From positions 158,277-222,276 of the forward strand of contig CAIMWO010000062.1 of NCBI GenBank assembly GCA_903845195.1: DNA of 64,000 nucleotides, written 5' to 3'. The DNA comes from an uncultured Phycisphaerales bacterium (GTDB taxonomy: Bacteria; Planctomycetota; Phycisphaerae; WQYP01). Below, piece by piece: positions 6,913 to 15,784 of this stretch (its first letter is position 1; each line of letters starts with the position of its first letter). The notes under the pieces were generated by a model. It ran no database searches. It was not told the origin of the DNA and was given only the letters and a program-made list of their open reading frames with translations. Position numbers and translations under genes: made by a program.

Positions 6913-7197
6913 ATGCAGTTGCATGAAACAGAAGTAATCAAGGCCCCGCTGATCTCGGAGAAGACGACGTTTCTGGCCAACGCCCGGAACGCCTACACCT
7001 TCGAGGTGGACAAGAGTGCCGACAAGGAACAGATCAAGGAAGCGATCGAGAAGCTTTACCACGTGAAGGTGGTGGATGTCCGGACGCAGAACGTTCCGGG
7101 CAAGCCGCGCCGCACCAAGACCGGGTACAAGAACACCCCGGAATGGAAGAAGGCGATCATCACGTTGCACGCGGATCACAAGATTGACTTGTTCTAA
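6913..7197 (+). CDS. rplW: 50S ribosomal protein L23
   Basis: A 94-aa protein at the exit of the nascent-chain tunnel, docking site for trigger factor and SRP. Family blocks: IKAPLISEKTT at residues 8-18, TFEVDKSADKEQIKEAIEKLY and VKVVDVRTQNVPGKPRR in the rRNA-binding loop. Length matches the family (~95-100). It lies in rplC-rplB order, with an 85-bp spacer of repeat-like sequence upstream. Confidence 0.97.
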   Translation: MQLHETEVIKAPLISEKTTFLANARNAYTFEVDKSADKEQIKEAIEKLYHVKVVDVRTQNVPGKPRRTKTGYKNTPEWKKAIITLHADHKIDLF

Positions 7198-7251
7198 CGC
7201 GGAAGTAAGTAAGCAGGAAGCCAGAATCAAGAAGAGTTAGGACGGACGACC

Positions 7252-8118
7252 ATGCCGATCAAAGTTTACAAGCCGACCTCCGCGGGACGCCGCAACAGCA
7301 GCGTGAATGCGTTCACGGAATTGACGACGGATAAGCCTGAGAAAAGCCTGATCTCGCGCCGCAAGAAGACCGGCGGCCGTAACCATACGGGCTGGATCAC
7401 CTGTCGGCACATCGGCGGCGGTCACAAGCAGTTCTATCGCAAGATTGATTTCAAGCGGACCAAGGACGGCATCAAGGCCACGGTTCAGACGATCGAATAC
7501 GATCCCAACCGTTCTACCTACATCGCCTTGGTTCAGTACGAGGATGGCGAGAAGCGTTACAACCTGGCTCCCGCAGGGCTCAAGGTCGGTGACGTGGTCG
7601 AATCGGGAACGAACGCAGACATCGAAAAGACCGTAGGCAACGCAATGCCGCTGGAAATTCTTCCCGTCGGTCACGAAATTCACAATATTGAAATGGTGCC
7701 CGGTCAGGGCGGTCGGCTGTGCCGCTCCGCTGGTGGCCTGGCGCGGCTGATTGGTAAAGACGCCGGAAAGGCGACGATTCAGTTGCCCAGCGGCGAAGTC
7801 CGCCAGGTGCACTGGAAGTGCCGTGCGACGATCGGTCAGCTTTCGAATATCGACTGGATCAACATTCGCTGGGGCAAGGCCGGACGCACCCGCCATCGCG
7901 GGATTCGCCCGACGGTCCGCGGCGTGGCGCAGAACCCCGTAGCTCACCCGCTAGGCGGCGGTGAAGGTCGGTCCGGTGGCGGTCGCCATCCGGTCAGCAA
8001 GTGGGGCGTGCCCGCCAAGGGCGGCAAGACGCGCAACCCACGCAAGAATTCCGGCAAGAGCATCATTCGCCGTCGTATGACGGTGCGTTATGGCGAGTCC
8101 GTGATCAAGCGACGCTAA
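7252..8118 (+). CDS. rplB: 50S ribosomal protein L2
   Basis: A 288-aa protein needed for subunit association and peptidyl transferase. Contains [10 protein letters not shown] at the N-terminus, GGGHKQFYR, the SH3-like core ([19 protein letters not shown]) and the C-terminal motif [23 protein letters not shown] with the conserved His of the active-centre-proximal loop. Slightly longer than E. coli L2 (273). Upstream of rpsS by 58 bp. Confidence 0.98.
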   Translation: MPIKVYKPTSAGRRNSSVNAFTELTTDKPEKSLISRRKKTGGRNHTGWITCRHIGGGHKQFYRKIDFKRTKDGIKATVQTIEYDPNRSTYIALVQYEDGEKRYNLAPAGLKVGDVVESGTNADIEKTVGNAMPLEILPVGHEIHNIEMVPGQGGRLCRSAGGLARLIGKDAGKATIQLPSGEVRQVHWKCRATIGQLSNIDWINIRWGKAGRTRHRGIRPTVRGVAQNPVAHPLGGGEGRSGGGRHPVSKWGVPAKGGKTRNPRKNSGKSIIRRRMTVRYGESVIKRR

Positions 8119-8176
8119 TTAGGCCAGACGCAGGACGCACGAAGAACGAATCGAGACGCAAGAAGAAGGTTGAAAT

Positions 8177-8470
8177 ATGAGCCGTAGCACGAAAAAAGGT
8201 CCGTTTGTCGCGGATTACATTCTCAAGAAGGTCAACGAGCTCAACGCGAAGCGCTCCAAGGCGCCGATCAAAACCTGGTCGCGCTCGACGACAATCATTC
8301 CCGACTTTGTGGGCCACACGTTTGAGGTTCACAACGGCAAGGAATTCAAACGCGTGTTCGTAACGGAAGACATGGTGGGCCACAAACTGGGCGAGTTCTC
8401 GTTTACCCGCCAGTTCAAGGGTCACACGATGGTCAAGAAGGAAGAGCCGGCAGCGGCGCCGACGAAGTAA
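8177..8470 (+). CDS. rpsS: 30S ribosomal protein S19
   Basis: A 97-aa 30S head protein that pairs with S13. Shows [18 protein letters not shown] at the N-terminus, the core [25 protein letters not shown] and [16 protein letters not shown]. The C-terminal tail ([11 protein letters not shown]) is a few residues longer than usual. GAAGG precedes the ATG. Standard position between rplB and rplV. Confidence 0.97.
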   Translation: MSRSTKKGPFVADYILKKVNELNAKRSKAPIKTWSRSTTIIPDFVGHTFEVHNGKEFKRVFVTEDMVGHKLGEFSFTRQFKGHTMVKKEEPAAAPTK

Positions 8471-8516
8471 TGGGTCATTGGTAATTGGCAGATGCCGGTT
8501 ACGAACGAGGTTAGAC

Positions 8517-8954
8517 ATGGCGTATGTAAGTAAATGGCGGTTTGCGAGAATCACGGCGCGTAAGGCGCGGCTGCTGACGGACCTGATCCGGAACAAGCCG
8601 GTCGGCGAGGCGCTCGATCTCCTGAAGTTCAACAAGAAGCGCGGCGCCATCATGGTGGCCAAGGTTCTCAAGAGCGCAATTGCCAACGCGGACACGAAAG
8701 AAGCGGATGTGGAATCGCTTTTTGTCGCCAAGTCCTTCTGTGATGATGGTCCGATCATGAAGCGCTTTCAGCCGAAGGATCGCGGCAAGGCGTATTCGAT
8801 TTTCAAGCGGCTGTGCCATATCACCATCGAGGTGGAAGAAGGCACGCCGAAGCTGGGCAAGGCCAAGCGCAAACAGTTGGAAGTGCGGCGCGAGCGTTTG
8901 CAGAAGAAGAACAAGAAGACTGAAGCCGCGGTTGCCACCGCGGAGAGCAAGTAA
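8517..8954 (+). CDS. rplV: 50S ribosomal protein L22
   Basis: A 145-aa protein that extends a beta hairpin into the exit tunnel. Core blocks: ARKARLLTDLIRNKPVGEALDLL, KSAIANADTKEADVESL and the hairpin segment (MKRFQPKDRGKAYSIFKRLCHITIEVEE). The start at 8517 follows ACGAGG; an in-frame start 39 nt upstream lacks a site. The C-terminal 30 residues form a Lys/Glu-rich tail (KAKRKQLEVRRERLQKKNKK) beyond the E. coli length of 110. Confidence 0.96.
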   Translation: MAYVSKWRFARITARKARLLTDLIRNKPVGEALDLLKFNKKRGAIMVAKVLKSAIANADTKEADVESLFVAKSFCDDGPIMKRFQPKDRGKAYSIFKRLCHITIEVEEGTPKLGKAKRKQLEVRRERLQKKNKKTEAAVATAESK

Positions 8955-8965
8955 AGAGGTCATCA

Positions 8966-9661
8966 ATGGGTCAGAAAATTCATCCTCACGGTTTCCGGGT
9001 AGGCATTACTGAAGGCTGGACGAGCCGTTGGTTTGCACCGAAGAAGTTGTTCGGAGAACTGCTGATCGAAGATCAGAAGATCCGGAAGTTCGTGGATGAG
9101 AAGCTCAACCGCCAGCCGCCGTACGCGGCGGTGGCGAAGGTGGAGATCGAGCGGACCCGCGAAGAACTGAAGGTGCTGTTGCACACGGCGCGTCCGGGCG
9201 TGGTCATCGGCCCCAAGGGCGCTGAAGTCGACAAGCTGCGGAACGAGCTCGAGAACCTCACCGGCCGCAAGGTCAAGGTGGAGATTGCCGAGATCGGCAG
9301 CCCGGATCTCAACGGCCAGTTGGTGGCCGAGTCGATCGCAGAAGGATTGAAGAAGCGTTCGGCGTTTCGCCGGGTGTTGAAGCAGAAGGCCGAGGCGACG
9401 CGTAATGCAGGCGCCAAGGGTATCAAGATTCAGTTGTCGGGTCGTATCGGCGGTGCGGAAATCGCCCGCGTCGAGAAGATGATCAACGGATCGATTCCGC
9501 TGCACACGCTGCAGGCGAACATCAACTATGGTCAGTTTCACTGCCGGACGCCGTATGGAATCATCGGCATCAAGGTGTGGATCTACCTGGGCACGTACGC
9601 GGAAACGGATGCGGCGGCGGCGGCGGGTGTAAATGCCCAGCGGCGTCCGCGGCGGCGATAA
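8966..9661 (+). CDS. rpsC: 30S ribosomal protein S3
   Basis: A 231-aa protein at the mRNA entry channel. Opens with MGQKIHPHGFRVGI, has the KH domain with RPGVVIGPKGAEVDKLR (GxxG loop) around residue 75, and the C-terminal domain with AKGIKIQLSGRIGGAEIAR and YGIIGIKVWIYLG. Length matches the family. GAGG precedes the start, 11 bp after rplV. Confidence 0.98.
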   Translation: MGQKIHPHGFRVGITEGWTSRWFAPKKLFGELLIEDQKIRKFVDEKLNRQPPYAAVAKVEIERTREELKVLLHTARPGVVIGPKGAEVDKLRNELENLTGRKVKVEIAEIGSPDLNGQLVAESIAEGLKKRSAFRRVLKQKAEATRNAGAKGIKIQLSGRIGGAEIARVEKMINGSIPLHTLQANINYGQFHCRTPYGIIGIKVWIYLGTYAETDAAAAAGVNAQRRPRRR

Positions 9662-9755
9662 GGACTGGTGAATCGTTGCATGGCGAAGTAGTGAACCGGA
9701 ATTTCCCCAACGGACCGGCTAACGACCAAGCCCTTCGATCGTAGGAGTGTATTTC

Positions 9756-10178
9756 ATGGCGGCAATGATGCCCTCCCGAGTTAAGTGGCGCAAGCAACAG
9801 CGCGGCGTCATGCGGGGTAATGCGACCCGTGGAAACAAGGTGAGCTTCGGCGAATACGCGCTGCAGTCCCTGGAGCCCGGCCGCATCAACGGTCGGCAGA
9901 TCGAAGCGGGCCGCGTGGCCTGCTCGCACTTTCTGGCCCGTGAAGGCCGGGTGTATATCCGGATCTTCCCGCACAAGAGCTTTTCAAAGAAGCCGCTGGA
10001 AACCCGAATGGGCACCGGCAAGGGCGAGCCGGAATTCTGGGCCGCGGAAGTCAAGCCGGGCACGATCCTGTTCGAGATCGCCGGTGTCGATGAAGCGGTG
10101 GCCAAGCGGGCGTTTGCCCGTGTGGCGTACAAAATGCCCGTGATGACGCGGTTTGTGAAGCGTCGGCACACGTTGTAA
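9756..10178 (+). CDS. rplP: 50S ribosomal protein L16
   Basis: A 140-aa protein near the A-site tRNA and the peptidyl transferase centre. Family blocks: PSRVKWRKQQRGVMRGNATRG, SFGEYALQSLEPG, the Arg-rich INGRQIEAGRVA and RIFPHKSFSKKPLETRMGTGKGEPEFW. The start at 9756 is placed 8 nt after AGGAG; a second ATG at 9765 would give the more usual MPSRV N-terminus and cannot be excluded. Confidence 0.97.
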   Translation: MAAMMPSRVKWRKQQRGVMRGNATRGNKVSFGEYALQSLEPGRINGRQIEAGRVACSHFLAREGRVYIRIFPHKSFSKKPLETRMGTGKGEPEFWAAEVKPGTILFEIAGVDEAVAKRAFARVAYKMPVMTRFVKRRHTL

Positions 10179-10210
10179 GGCAAGCGCGCAGCGCGAAACG
10201 GAAGTGAGTC

Positions 10211-10426
10211 ATGGCCAGCGAAACGTTAAAAGAATTCCGGAAGATGGCGCCCGACCAGCTCCGCGTCCGCGAGCAGGAACTGCGGGAAGAGCTCTTCAAG
10301 CTCAAGACCCAGTCCGCCACGGAGAAGGTCAAGGACGTCTCCCAGTTTCGGAAGATCAAGAAAGATATTGCCCGGATCCTGACGCTTCGCAGCGCCCAGC
10401 CCGAGCAGGCAAAGACCAAGGCATAA
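10211..10426 (+). CDS. rpmC: 50S ribosomal protein L29
   Basis: A 71-aa two-helix protein at the tunnel exit next to L23. Shows LKEFRKMAPDQLRVREQELREELFKLKTQ and a second helix with FRKIKKDIARILTLRSAQ; the LRxELFxLR-type motif is typical. Family length 60-75. Between rplP and rpsQ as usual. Confidence 0.95.
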   Translation: MASETLKEFRKMAPDQLRVREQELREELFKLKTQSATEKVKDVSQFRKIKKDIARILTLRSAQPEQAKTKA

Positions 10427-10444
10427 GCAGGCAGGAATAGTGAT

Positions 10445-10810
10445 ATGACGACCGGTACCGCCACAAAGACAGAATCCCGCAAGCTGCGTCCGCGACTCAT
10501 CGGAGTCGTGACCAGCGACAAGGTGAGCAAGACCCGCAAGGTCGTGTTCGAATACCTGTCGAAGCATGCGAAGTACAACAAGTACGTGAAGCGACAGACC
10601 GTGCTGCACGTGCATGATGAAAAGAACGAGTCGCACCTCGGCGACCACGTGGAAGTAATGAGCTGCCGCCCGGTCAGCAAGAGCAAGACCTACCGGCTGG
10701 TGCGCATCGTGACCAAGGGCAAGCAGATCGACACGAGCATCCTCGAAGGCGAAGCCTCGAAGATGTTCGAGAAGAAGAAGGATGTAGCGGCTCCGGCGAC
10801 AACCGCCTGA
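10445..10810 (+). CDS. rpsQ: 30S ribosomal protein S17 with C-terminal extension
   Basis: A 121-aa OB-fold protein binding 16S rRNA helix 11. Core: RLIGVVTSDKVSKTRKVVFEY, HAKYNKYVKRQTVLHVHDE, GDHVEVMSCRPVSKSKTYRLVRI. E. coli S17 has 84 residues. Here about 13 extra residues precede the core and ~30 follow it (KGKQIDTSILEGEASKMFEKKK and an Ala-rich end). Such tails are common on ribosomal proteins of this cluster (L5, L17, L22). Confidence 0.96.
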   Translation: MTTGTATKTESRKLRPRLIGVVTSDKVSKTRKVVFEYLSKHAKYNKYVKRQTVLHVHDEKNESHLGDHVEVMSCRPVSKSKTYRLVRIVTKGKQIDTSILEGEASKMFEKKKDVAAPATTA

Positions 10811-10890
10811 GCCCCGCAAGACAGGACGAATTACGGGTTCGGGCATCAGCCCCGGAACAGGAAATAACCGGACCCCTTTAAGGTGTAGCC

Positions 10891-11277
10891 ATGATTCAAC
10901 AGCAGACTCGAGTAGATATCGCAGACAACACGGGCGCCAAGACCGCCATGTGCATCAAGGTGCTTCGTGGCTCGTCGGCGCGTGGCAAGTTCACCCGGCG
11001 CGTCGCCACGGTGGGCGACCTGATTGTCGTGGCAGTCAAGACCGCCAGTCCCAACGGCGATGTGAAGCTGCACGAGGTCGCCAAGGCGGTGATCGTCCGG
11101 ACGCGTCAGCCGCTGCGTCGCGCGGATGGTTCCTATGTGCGCTTTGACAAGAACGCCGCAGTGATTGTGGACGCCGATGGAAATCCGCGTGGCACGCGTA
11201 TTTTTGGTGCGGTGGCCCGTGAACTGCGTGAAAAGAATTTCATGAAGATCGTATCGCTGGCGTCGGAAGTGGTTTGA
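10891..11277 (+). CDS. rplN: 50S ribosomal protein L14
   Basis: A 128-aa protein at the intersubunit bridge and RsfS docking site. Starts [17 protein letters not shown], contains [19 protein letters not shown], the Arg-rich [23 protein letters not shown] and the conserved end [33 protein letters not shown] precedes the start. Length and order are standard. Confidence 0.98.
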   Translation: MIQQQTRVDIADNTGAKTAMCIKVLRGSSARGKFTRRVATVGDLIVVAVKTASPNGDVKLHEVAKAVIVRTRQPLRRADGSYVRFDKNAAVIVDADGNPRGTRIFGAVARELREKNFMKIVSLASEVV

Positions 11278-11323
11278 CGTACGAAGCCGGATGTTGGAAG
11301 CCAGAAGCTAGAAGGAAATGACG

Positions 11324-11653
11324 ATGGCCTCGCGGATCAAAAAAGATGATGTCGTTTACATCCGTTCGGGTGACGACAAGGGCAAAACCGGCAAAGTGTT
11401 GCGGATCAACCGCGATGCCGGCAAGGTGGTCGTCGAAGGCATCAACATGGTGTGGAAGCACCTGAAGCCGACACAGACCAACCCCAAGGGCGGACGCATT
11501 CAGAAGGAAGCCGCGTTGAATATCGCCAAGGTGCAGCCGGTGGATCCGAAGACCGGCAAGGGCACACGCGTGAAGTTTGTCATTACGAATGGCGAAAAAC
11601 ATCGCATCGCAATCAAGAGCGGCAGCGACCTGGGATTGGTCAACAAGGCCTGA
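11324..11653 (+). CDS. rplX: 50S ribosomal protein L24
   Basis: A 109-aa KOW-domain protein that initiates 50S assembly. Seen: RIKKDDVVYIRSGDDKGKTGKVLRI (KOW), EGINMVWKHLKPTQTNPKGGRIQKEA and VKFVITNGEKHRIAIKSG. The ATG at 11324 lies 7 nt after AAGGA; the ATG at 11318 would be too close to it. Standard position before rplE. Confidence 0.97.
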   Translation: MASRIKKDDVVYIRSGDDKGKTGKVLRINRDAGKVVVEGINMVWKHLKPTQTNPKGGRIQKEAALNIAKVQPVDPKTGKGTRVKFVITNGEKHRIAIKSGSDLGLVNKA

Positions 11654-11758
11654 CCCAGTAAGCAATACAGTCCCCGGCAGGTCGGGGTGACGAAACGAAA
11701 AACAAACGGCTCCGCAACCAAGATCAGCTTGGGGCTCTGAGCAAGAGGAAAAAGAATC

Positions 11759-12553
11759 ATGGCGAAAGAAGAAAAGAAACCGGAAAAGAAGGCGACTAAG
11801 ACGCCCGAGCAGATCGAAGCCGAAAAGGCCGCCAAAGCCGCCAAGAAGGCCGAGATGGCTGCCAAGGCCAAGGAAGCCGCCAGCACCACGACGGAAGTCT
11901 CCGCCGCGCCGGCCGAAGGCAAGTCCAAAAAGGGCGGCGGCAAGAAGCGCGAAGAAGACAGCGCTCCCCAGCCGTTCCCCGAAGGTTATGTGCCCCGGCT
12001 GCGGAAACGTTATGACGAGCAGATTTCCACCGCATTGGCGACCGAGCTGAACATCAAGAACAAGATGGCGATTCCGAAGGTCGAAAAGGTTGTGATCTCG
12101 ATGGGCCTGGGCAAGGCGATTGCGGAAAAGCCGCGGCTCGAAGTTGCCGTCAAGGAACTGTCAGCAATTGCCGGCCAGAAGGCCGTGATCTGCAAGGCCA
12201 AGAAAAGCGTGTCGAACTTCAAGCTGCGTGAAGGCATGGAGATCGGTGCGAAGGTAACCCTGCGGGGCAACCGCATGTGGGAATTCCTCGACCGCCTGAT
12301 CAACCTGGCCGTGCCCCGTGTGAAGGACTTCCGCGGATTGAATCCGAAGGGTTTTGACGGCCGCGGGAACTACAACATGGGCTTGACCGAACAGACGGTC
12401 TTTTCGGAAGTCGATTCCGCAGCAGTGACCTTCCACCAGGGCATGAACATTACGATCGTGACCTCGGCCGGCGACAACCTGAAAGGCCTGGCGTTGCTCA
12501 AGCAACTGGGTATGCCGTTCCGTCAGGAAGAAACGGCCAAGAAGGCCGGCTGA
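11759..12553 (+). CDS. rplE: 50S ribosomal protein L5 with ~76-residue Lys/Ala-rich N-terminal extension
   Basis: A 264-aa 5S rRNA-binding protein; bacterial L5 is normally ~180 aa. The family core begins near residue 77 (YVPRLRKRYDEQIS) and includes PKVEKVVISMGLG, ITGQ-like AIAGQKAVICKAKKSVSNFKLR, GAKVTLRGNRMWEFLDRLI and GLNPKGFDGRGNYNMG. The extension is low-complexity (KKPEKKATKTPEQIEAEKAA and KKAEMAAKAK), probably a charged helix, then a Ser/Thr/Pro linker. The start is supported by GAGGAAAAAG directly upstream, and the frame is continuous, so the extension is genuine coding sequence. Its role is unknown; it may contact rRNA at the central protuberance. Confidence 0.95.
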   Translation: MAKEEKKPEKKATKTPEQIEAEKAAKAAKKAEMAAKAKEAASTTTEVSAAPAEGKSKKGGGKKREEDSAPQPFPEGYVPRLRKRYDEQISTALATELNIKNKMAIPKVEKVVISMGLGKAIAEKPRLEVAVKELSAIAGQKAVICKAKKSVSNFKLREGMEIGAKVTLRGNRMWEFLDRLINLAVPRVKDFRGLNPKGFDGRGNYNMGLTEQTVFSEVDSAAVTFHQGMNITIVTSAGDNLKGLALLKQLGMPFRQEETAKKAG

Positions 12554-12617
12554 GAAACTGGAAACGCGAAACAGAAGACGCAGGATATAAACGGTACTGG
12601 AAAACGGAAATTAACCT

Positions 12618-12887
12618 ATGGCGACAAAAGCTTGGAAAGCCCGGTACAAGAAGCGGCTGGAACTGGTGCTGAAGTACGCAGACATCCGCAAGAAGCTCAA
12701 GGAAGAGAAGAACTACGCAGGTCTGGCGAAGCTGCCGCGGAACAGCAACCCGACGCGCGTGGCGCGGCGGTGCGAACTGACCGGCCGCCGGCGCGGGTAC
12801 TACCGGAAGTTCAAGATCTCGCGAATCATGCTGCGTGAATTGGCGCATGCCGGATTGATCCCGGGCATGCGGAAGTCGAGCTGGTAA
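12618..12887 (+). CDS. rpsN: 30S ribosomal protein S14 (zinc-free type)
   Basis: An 89-aa 30S head protein. Matches the long zinc-independent form: it lacks the CxxC...CxxC ribbon and carries [25 protein letters not shown] and the end [25 protein letters not shown]. Between rplE and rpsH as usual. Confidence 0.97.
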   Translation: MATKAWKARYKKRLELVLKYADIRKKLKEEKNYAGLAKLPRNSNPTRVARRCELTGRRRGYYRKFKISRIMLRELAHAGLIPGMRKSSW

Positions 12888-12894
12888 TAAGAGT

Positions 12895-12920
12895 AGGACT
12901 CAGGACTCAAGACTCAGGAC
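12895..12920. repeat. GGACTCAGGACTCAAGACTCAGGAC imperfect tandem repeat
   Basis: Three consecutive near-copies of an 8-9 nt word in the rpsN-rpsH spacer, ending 7 nt before the rpsH start. The last AGGAC may serve as ribosome site. Related to the rplD-rplW spacer. Confidence 0.6.
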
Positions 12921-12926
12921 GAAAAT

Positions 12927-13322
12927 ATGAGCGACACAATCGCCGATATGCTGACCCGTCTCCGCAACGCCGCCGCGGCCAAACACAAGACGGTGGACGT
13001 CAAAAACTCCAACATCTGCCAGGGCATTGCCCGGGTGCTGAAGGAGGAAGGATACATCGCAGATTTCGCGATCCTCGATGACGGCACCAAGCAAGGTCTG
13101 ATTCGGATCACCATCCGTTACACGCCGACAGGCGAGCAGGTGGTGCGTGAAATCAAGCGCATTTCCAAGCCGGGATGCCGGGTTTACCGGTCGGTGAAGG
13201 AATTTCCGCGGGTGATCCAGGGTCTGGGCATCTGCGTGCTCTCGACGAGCCGCGGAGTGCTTTCGGATCGCCAGGCCAAAGCGCAGAACATCGGTGGCGA
13301 ATTGCTGGCGACGATTTCTTAA
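12927..13322 (+). CDS. rpsH: 30S ribosomal protein S8
   Basis: A 131-aa protein binding 16S helix 21; in E. coli it represses the spc operon. Blocks: DTIADMLTRLRNAAAAKHKTVDV, GIARVLKEEGYIADF, RITIRYTPTGEQVVREIKRISKPG and LGICVLSTSRGVLSDRQAK. Family length. The AGGACG of the preceding repeat is the likely ribosome site. Confidence 0.97.
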   Translation: MSDTIADMLTRLRNAAAAKHKTVDVKNSNICQGIARVLKEEGYIADFAILDDGTKQGLIRITIRYTPTGEQVVREIKRISKPGCRVYRSVKEFPRVIQGLGICVLSTSRGVLSDRQAKAQNIGGELLATIS

Positions 13323-13387
13323 GTTGGACAAGACGCACCGGACGGCCCGCGAAGGCGGATGTCACCTGACGGTCGAAAGGAAGAAAC

Positions 13388-13948
13388 ATGAGTCGTATTG
13401 GAAAGAAACCTGTCCTCCTGCCCAAGGGCGTGAAAGTCGCCGTGAATGGCCGCACGCTCTCCTTCGATGGCGCCAAGGGCAAACTTTCGTTTGAGCATCA
13501 TCCGAATGTGACGGTGAAGGTGGATGCGGCCAAGGGCGAAGTGCTCGTCGGGCGCATCGATGATGAAAAACTTTCCCGGGCAGTACATGGTCTTACGCGG
13601 GCACTGATCGCCAACAACGTCAAGGGCGTTGCCGAAGGGTACACCAAGAATCTGGAAGTGCACGGTGTCGGTTACAAGGCCGAACTGAAGGGCAAAGAGA
13701 TCCTGCTGTCGGTCGGGTTTGCGAATCAGATCACGCTGGATGTGCCGGATGGCTTGGTGGTGAAAGTCGAGGGCCAGGGAACGAAAATTTCGATTTCCGG
13801 TCCGGACAAGCAGATGGTCGGGCAGTTGGCCGCGGACATCCGTCGGCAGCGCAAGCCCGAGCCCTACAAGCAGAAGGGCATTCGCTATGCGGGCGAAGTC
13901 GTCCGTAAGAAGCTCGGCAAACAGTTCGCTGGTGCCGGTGCCAAGTAA
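13388..13948 (+). CDS. rplF: 50S ribosomal protein L6
   Basis: A 186-aa protein near the sarcin-ricin loop. Starts SRIGKKPVLLPKGVKV, with the two duplicated beta domains and the signature GPDKQMVGQLAADIRRQRKPEPYKQKGIRY. Length is close to the E. coli protein (177). GGAAGAAAC precedes the ATG. Standard order S8-L6-L18. Confidence 0.97.
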   Translation: MSRIGKKPVLLPKGVKVAVNGRTLSFDGAKGKLSFEHHPNVTVKVDAAKGEVLVGRIDDEKLSRAVHGLTRALIANNVKGVAEGYTKNLEVHGVGYKAELKGKEILLSVGFANQITLDVPDGLVVKVEGQGTKISISGPDKQMVGQLAADIRRQRKPEPYKQKGIRYAGEVVRKKLGKQFAGAGAK

Positions 13949-14025
13949 GAATGATCGCCACCTACTGTGGCGCAGTGACTGGAAGATTAGCCCTGGCATG
14001 AACAGGGCGATAAGAGGAAAGAATC

Positions 14026-14403
14026 ATGAGCAGGTCTGCAATCAATGCCTTGAAGCTGACGCGGCAAACCCAGCGCAAGGCGCGCGTGGCGGGTGCTGTG
14101 CGGGGTTCCACGGAACGTCCGCGGTTGTCCGTCTATCGCAGCGTAAAGAATATTTCGGCGCAGATTATCGACGACTCGACTGGTTGCACGCTGGTGTCGG
14201 CCAGCACCGTCGAGAAGGATCTGAAGACGTCGATGAAGCACGGCGCCAACGTCGCGGCCGCCAAGCTCATCGGCAAGCGCGTGGCCGAGAAGGCCGTCGC
14301 CAAGGGTGTCACCAAGGTGGCGTTCGACCGCAACGGTTACCGGTATCACGGCCGGGTGAAGGCCTTGGCCGATGCCGCCCGCGAAGCGGGACTGAAGTTC
14401 TAA
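14026..14403 (+). CDS. rplR: 50S ribosomal protein L18
   Basis: A 125-aa 5S rRNA-binding protein. Shows [37 protein letters not shown], then the conserved [29 protein letters not shown] at the C-terminus. Slightly longer than the usual 117. GAGGAAAG precedes the start. Confidence 0.97.
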   Translation: MSRSAINALKLTRQTQRKARVAGAVRGSTERPRLSVYRSVKNISAQIIDDSTGCTLVSASTVEKDLKTSMKHGANVAAAKLIGKRVAEKAVAKGVTKVAFDRNGYRYHGRVKALADAAREAGLKF

Positions 14404-14476
14404 GCAGTAGCAGGTAGTAAGAAGCAGAAAGACCTAAGGTTGCAGGCAGAGAACTGCCAAAACGTTTGAGGAAAAC

Positions 14477-14968
14477 ATGGCTGATCGCGGTTTTGATAGT
14501 GACGAACGTGGCATAGAGTCCTCGACCCTCGGCGTGTTTCGTTCCGCCAAGGTGGTCAAGGGCGGCAAGAATTTTGCGTTCGAGGCGCTGGTTGCCGCGG
14601 GCGACAAGCAGGGCAACATCGGCATCGGTTACGGCAAGGCGAAAGAAGTGCCGGCCGCCGTCGAGAAGGCCACCAAGGATGCCCGCCGCCGCATGGTGAA
14701 AGTGTCGTTGACGGGCGGGACCATCCCGCACGAAGTAAAGGGCCAGTTCGGCGCCTCGTCGATCATGCTGGTGCCGGCCCGTCCGGGCACGGGCATCAAG
14801 GCCGGCCGCTACGTGCGTCCGGTTCTCGAACTTGCCGGCATCAAGGACATCCTCACCAAGGCCTATGGAAGCAGTAACAAGAAGAACCTGAGCAAGGCGG
14901 CACTGGCAGCGCTCGTGAGCCTGCGAACCAAGCAGGAAATTGAAGAACAGCGCGGAGTTAGCCTCTAA
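14477..14968 (+). CDS. rpsE: 30S ribosomal protein S5
   Basis: A 163-aa protein of the decoding region and mRNA entry helicase site. Contains VFRSAKVVKGGKNFAFEALVAAGDKQGNIGIGYGKAKEVPAAV, GGTIPHEVKGQFGASSIMLVPA and KAYGSSNKKNLSKAALAAL. Followed 38 bp later by rplO; rpmD (L30), often found between them, is absent and there is no space for it. Confidence 0.98.
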   Translation: MADRGFDSDERGIESSTLGVFRSAKVVKGGKNFAFEALVAAGDKQGNIGIGYGKAKEVPAAVEKATKDARRRMVKVSLTGGTIPHEVKGQFGASSIMLVPARPGTGIKAGRYVRPVLELAGIKDILTKAYGSSNKKNLSKAALAALVSLRTKQEIEEQRGVSL

Positions 14969-15006
14969 CCGCTGCCACTGATCCCCGATCCCTAGGAGTT
15001 CGAGTC

Positions 15007-15534
15007 ATGATGATCCATGAAATTACCGTCCAGGTGGGCGCGCATAAGAAACGCAAGCGTCTCGGACGTGGCGAGTCTTCCGGTCACGGAAAGACTTCGA
15101 CCCGCGGCACCAAGGGCGGCGGCGCCCGCGCCGGCGGCGGCCCGCGTTTCGGAACCGAAGGCGGCCAGTTGCCCCTCTTCCGCCGCATCGCCAAGCGCGG
15201 CTTCAATAACAACGCCTTCGCCCAGCGTTTCTCGATCGTCAACGTCGGCGATCTGGAACAGAATTTTGAAGCCGGCGCCAAGGTTGATGTCGTAGCCCTG
15301 ATCACCAAAGGCCTGGTCCGCGATGAACGCTACCCGGTCAAGATCCTCGGCGATGGCGATTTGACCAAGAAACTTACGGTTGTCGCCGGAAAATTCACCA
15401 AGCAGGCGGCAGACAAGATCGGCAAGGCCGGTGGGTCCATCGAGAAACTGGAACTCGACCGTAACAAGAACAAGGTGAATCCGAAGAACGGCCGCTTCAA
15501 GAGCGCCAAGCCGGCCAAGGCCGCCAAGAAGTAA
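15007..15534 (+). CDS. rplO: 50S ribosomal protein L15
   Basis: A 175-aa late-assembly protein of the 50S. N-terminal rRNA-binding arm: RKRLGRGESSGHGKTSTRGTKG and ARAGGGPRFGTEGGQLPLFRR; the C-terminal domain carries KILGDGDLTKKLTVVAGKFTKQA. A Lys-rich tail makes it longer than E. coli L15 (144). AGGAG lies upstream. It is the last gene before a terminator hairpin, so it closes the rplC operon. Confidence 0.97.
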   Translation: MMIHEITVQVGAHKKRKRLGRGESSGHGKTSTRGTKGGGARAGGGPRFGTEGGQLPLFRRIAKRGFNNNAFAQRFSIVNVGDLEQNFEAGAKVDVVALITKGLVRDERYPVKILGDGDLTKKLTVVAGKFTKQAADKIGKAGGSIEKLELDRNKNKVNPKNGRFKSAKPAKAAKK

Positions 15535-15565
15535 GAATTGCCGGCCGCCCGTTCATGAGACTTCG

Positions 15566-15590
15566 AGCCCCCGGCGTCCCCGGGGGTTTC
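15566..15590 (+). terminator. Terminator-like hairpin after rplO
   Basis: Stem CCCCCGG (15568-15574) with CCGGGGG (15580-15586), 5-nt loop, flanked by A/G on the left and TTTC on the right. The T tract is short, so efficiency is uncertain. It lies between rplO and the secY promoter. Confidence 0.65.
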
Positions 15591-15702
15591 TCATTGATGG
15601 CGGGATAATGCATCGGGAAACCTTGCCCGGCACATTGGGCACTGCACGAGAAGTGAGTTTCTTTCCCTGCGGAAACGTTCGTCTCGCGAATGCGGCGAGC
15701 AG

Positions 15703-15731
15703 TTGGGTTTAGTTCACCTTTGGACTACAAT
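15703..15731 (+). promoter_or_regulatory. secY promoter
   Basis: -35 TTGGGT (15703-15708), 17-bp spacer, -10 TACAAT (15726-15731). The predicted start at ~15738 lies downstream of the earliest possible TTG (15734), which favours the TTG at 15785 as the secY start. Confidence 0.75.
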
Positions 15732-15784
15732 ATTTGATTCCAGCCGCGGCTGGAGACGACAATTGTTCTTGCCACGAGGGTCCA

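Noticed and set aside
14969..15006. Overlooked rpmD between rpsE and rplO
   Set aside because: Only 38 bases, too short for L30.
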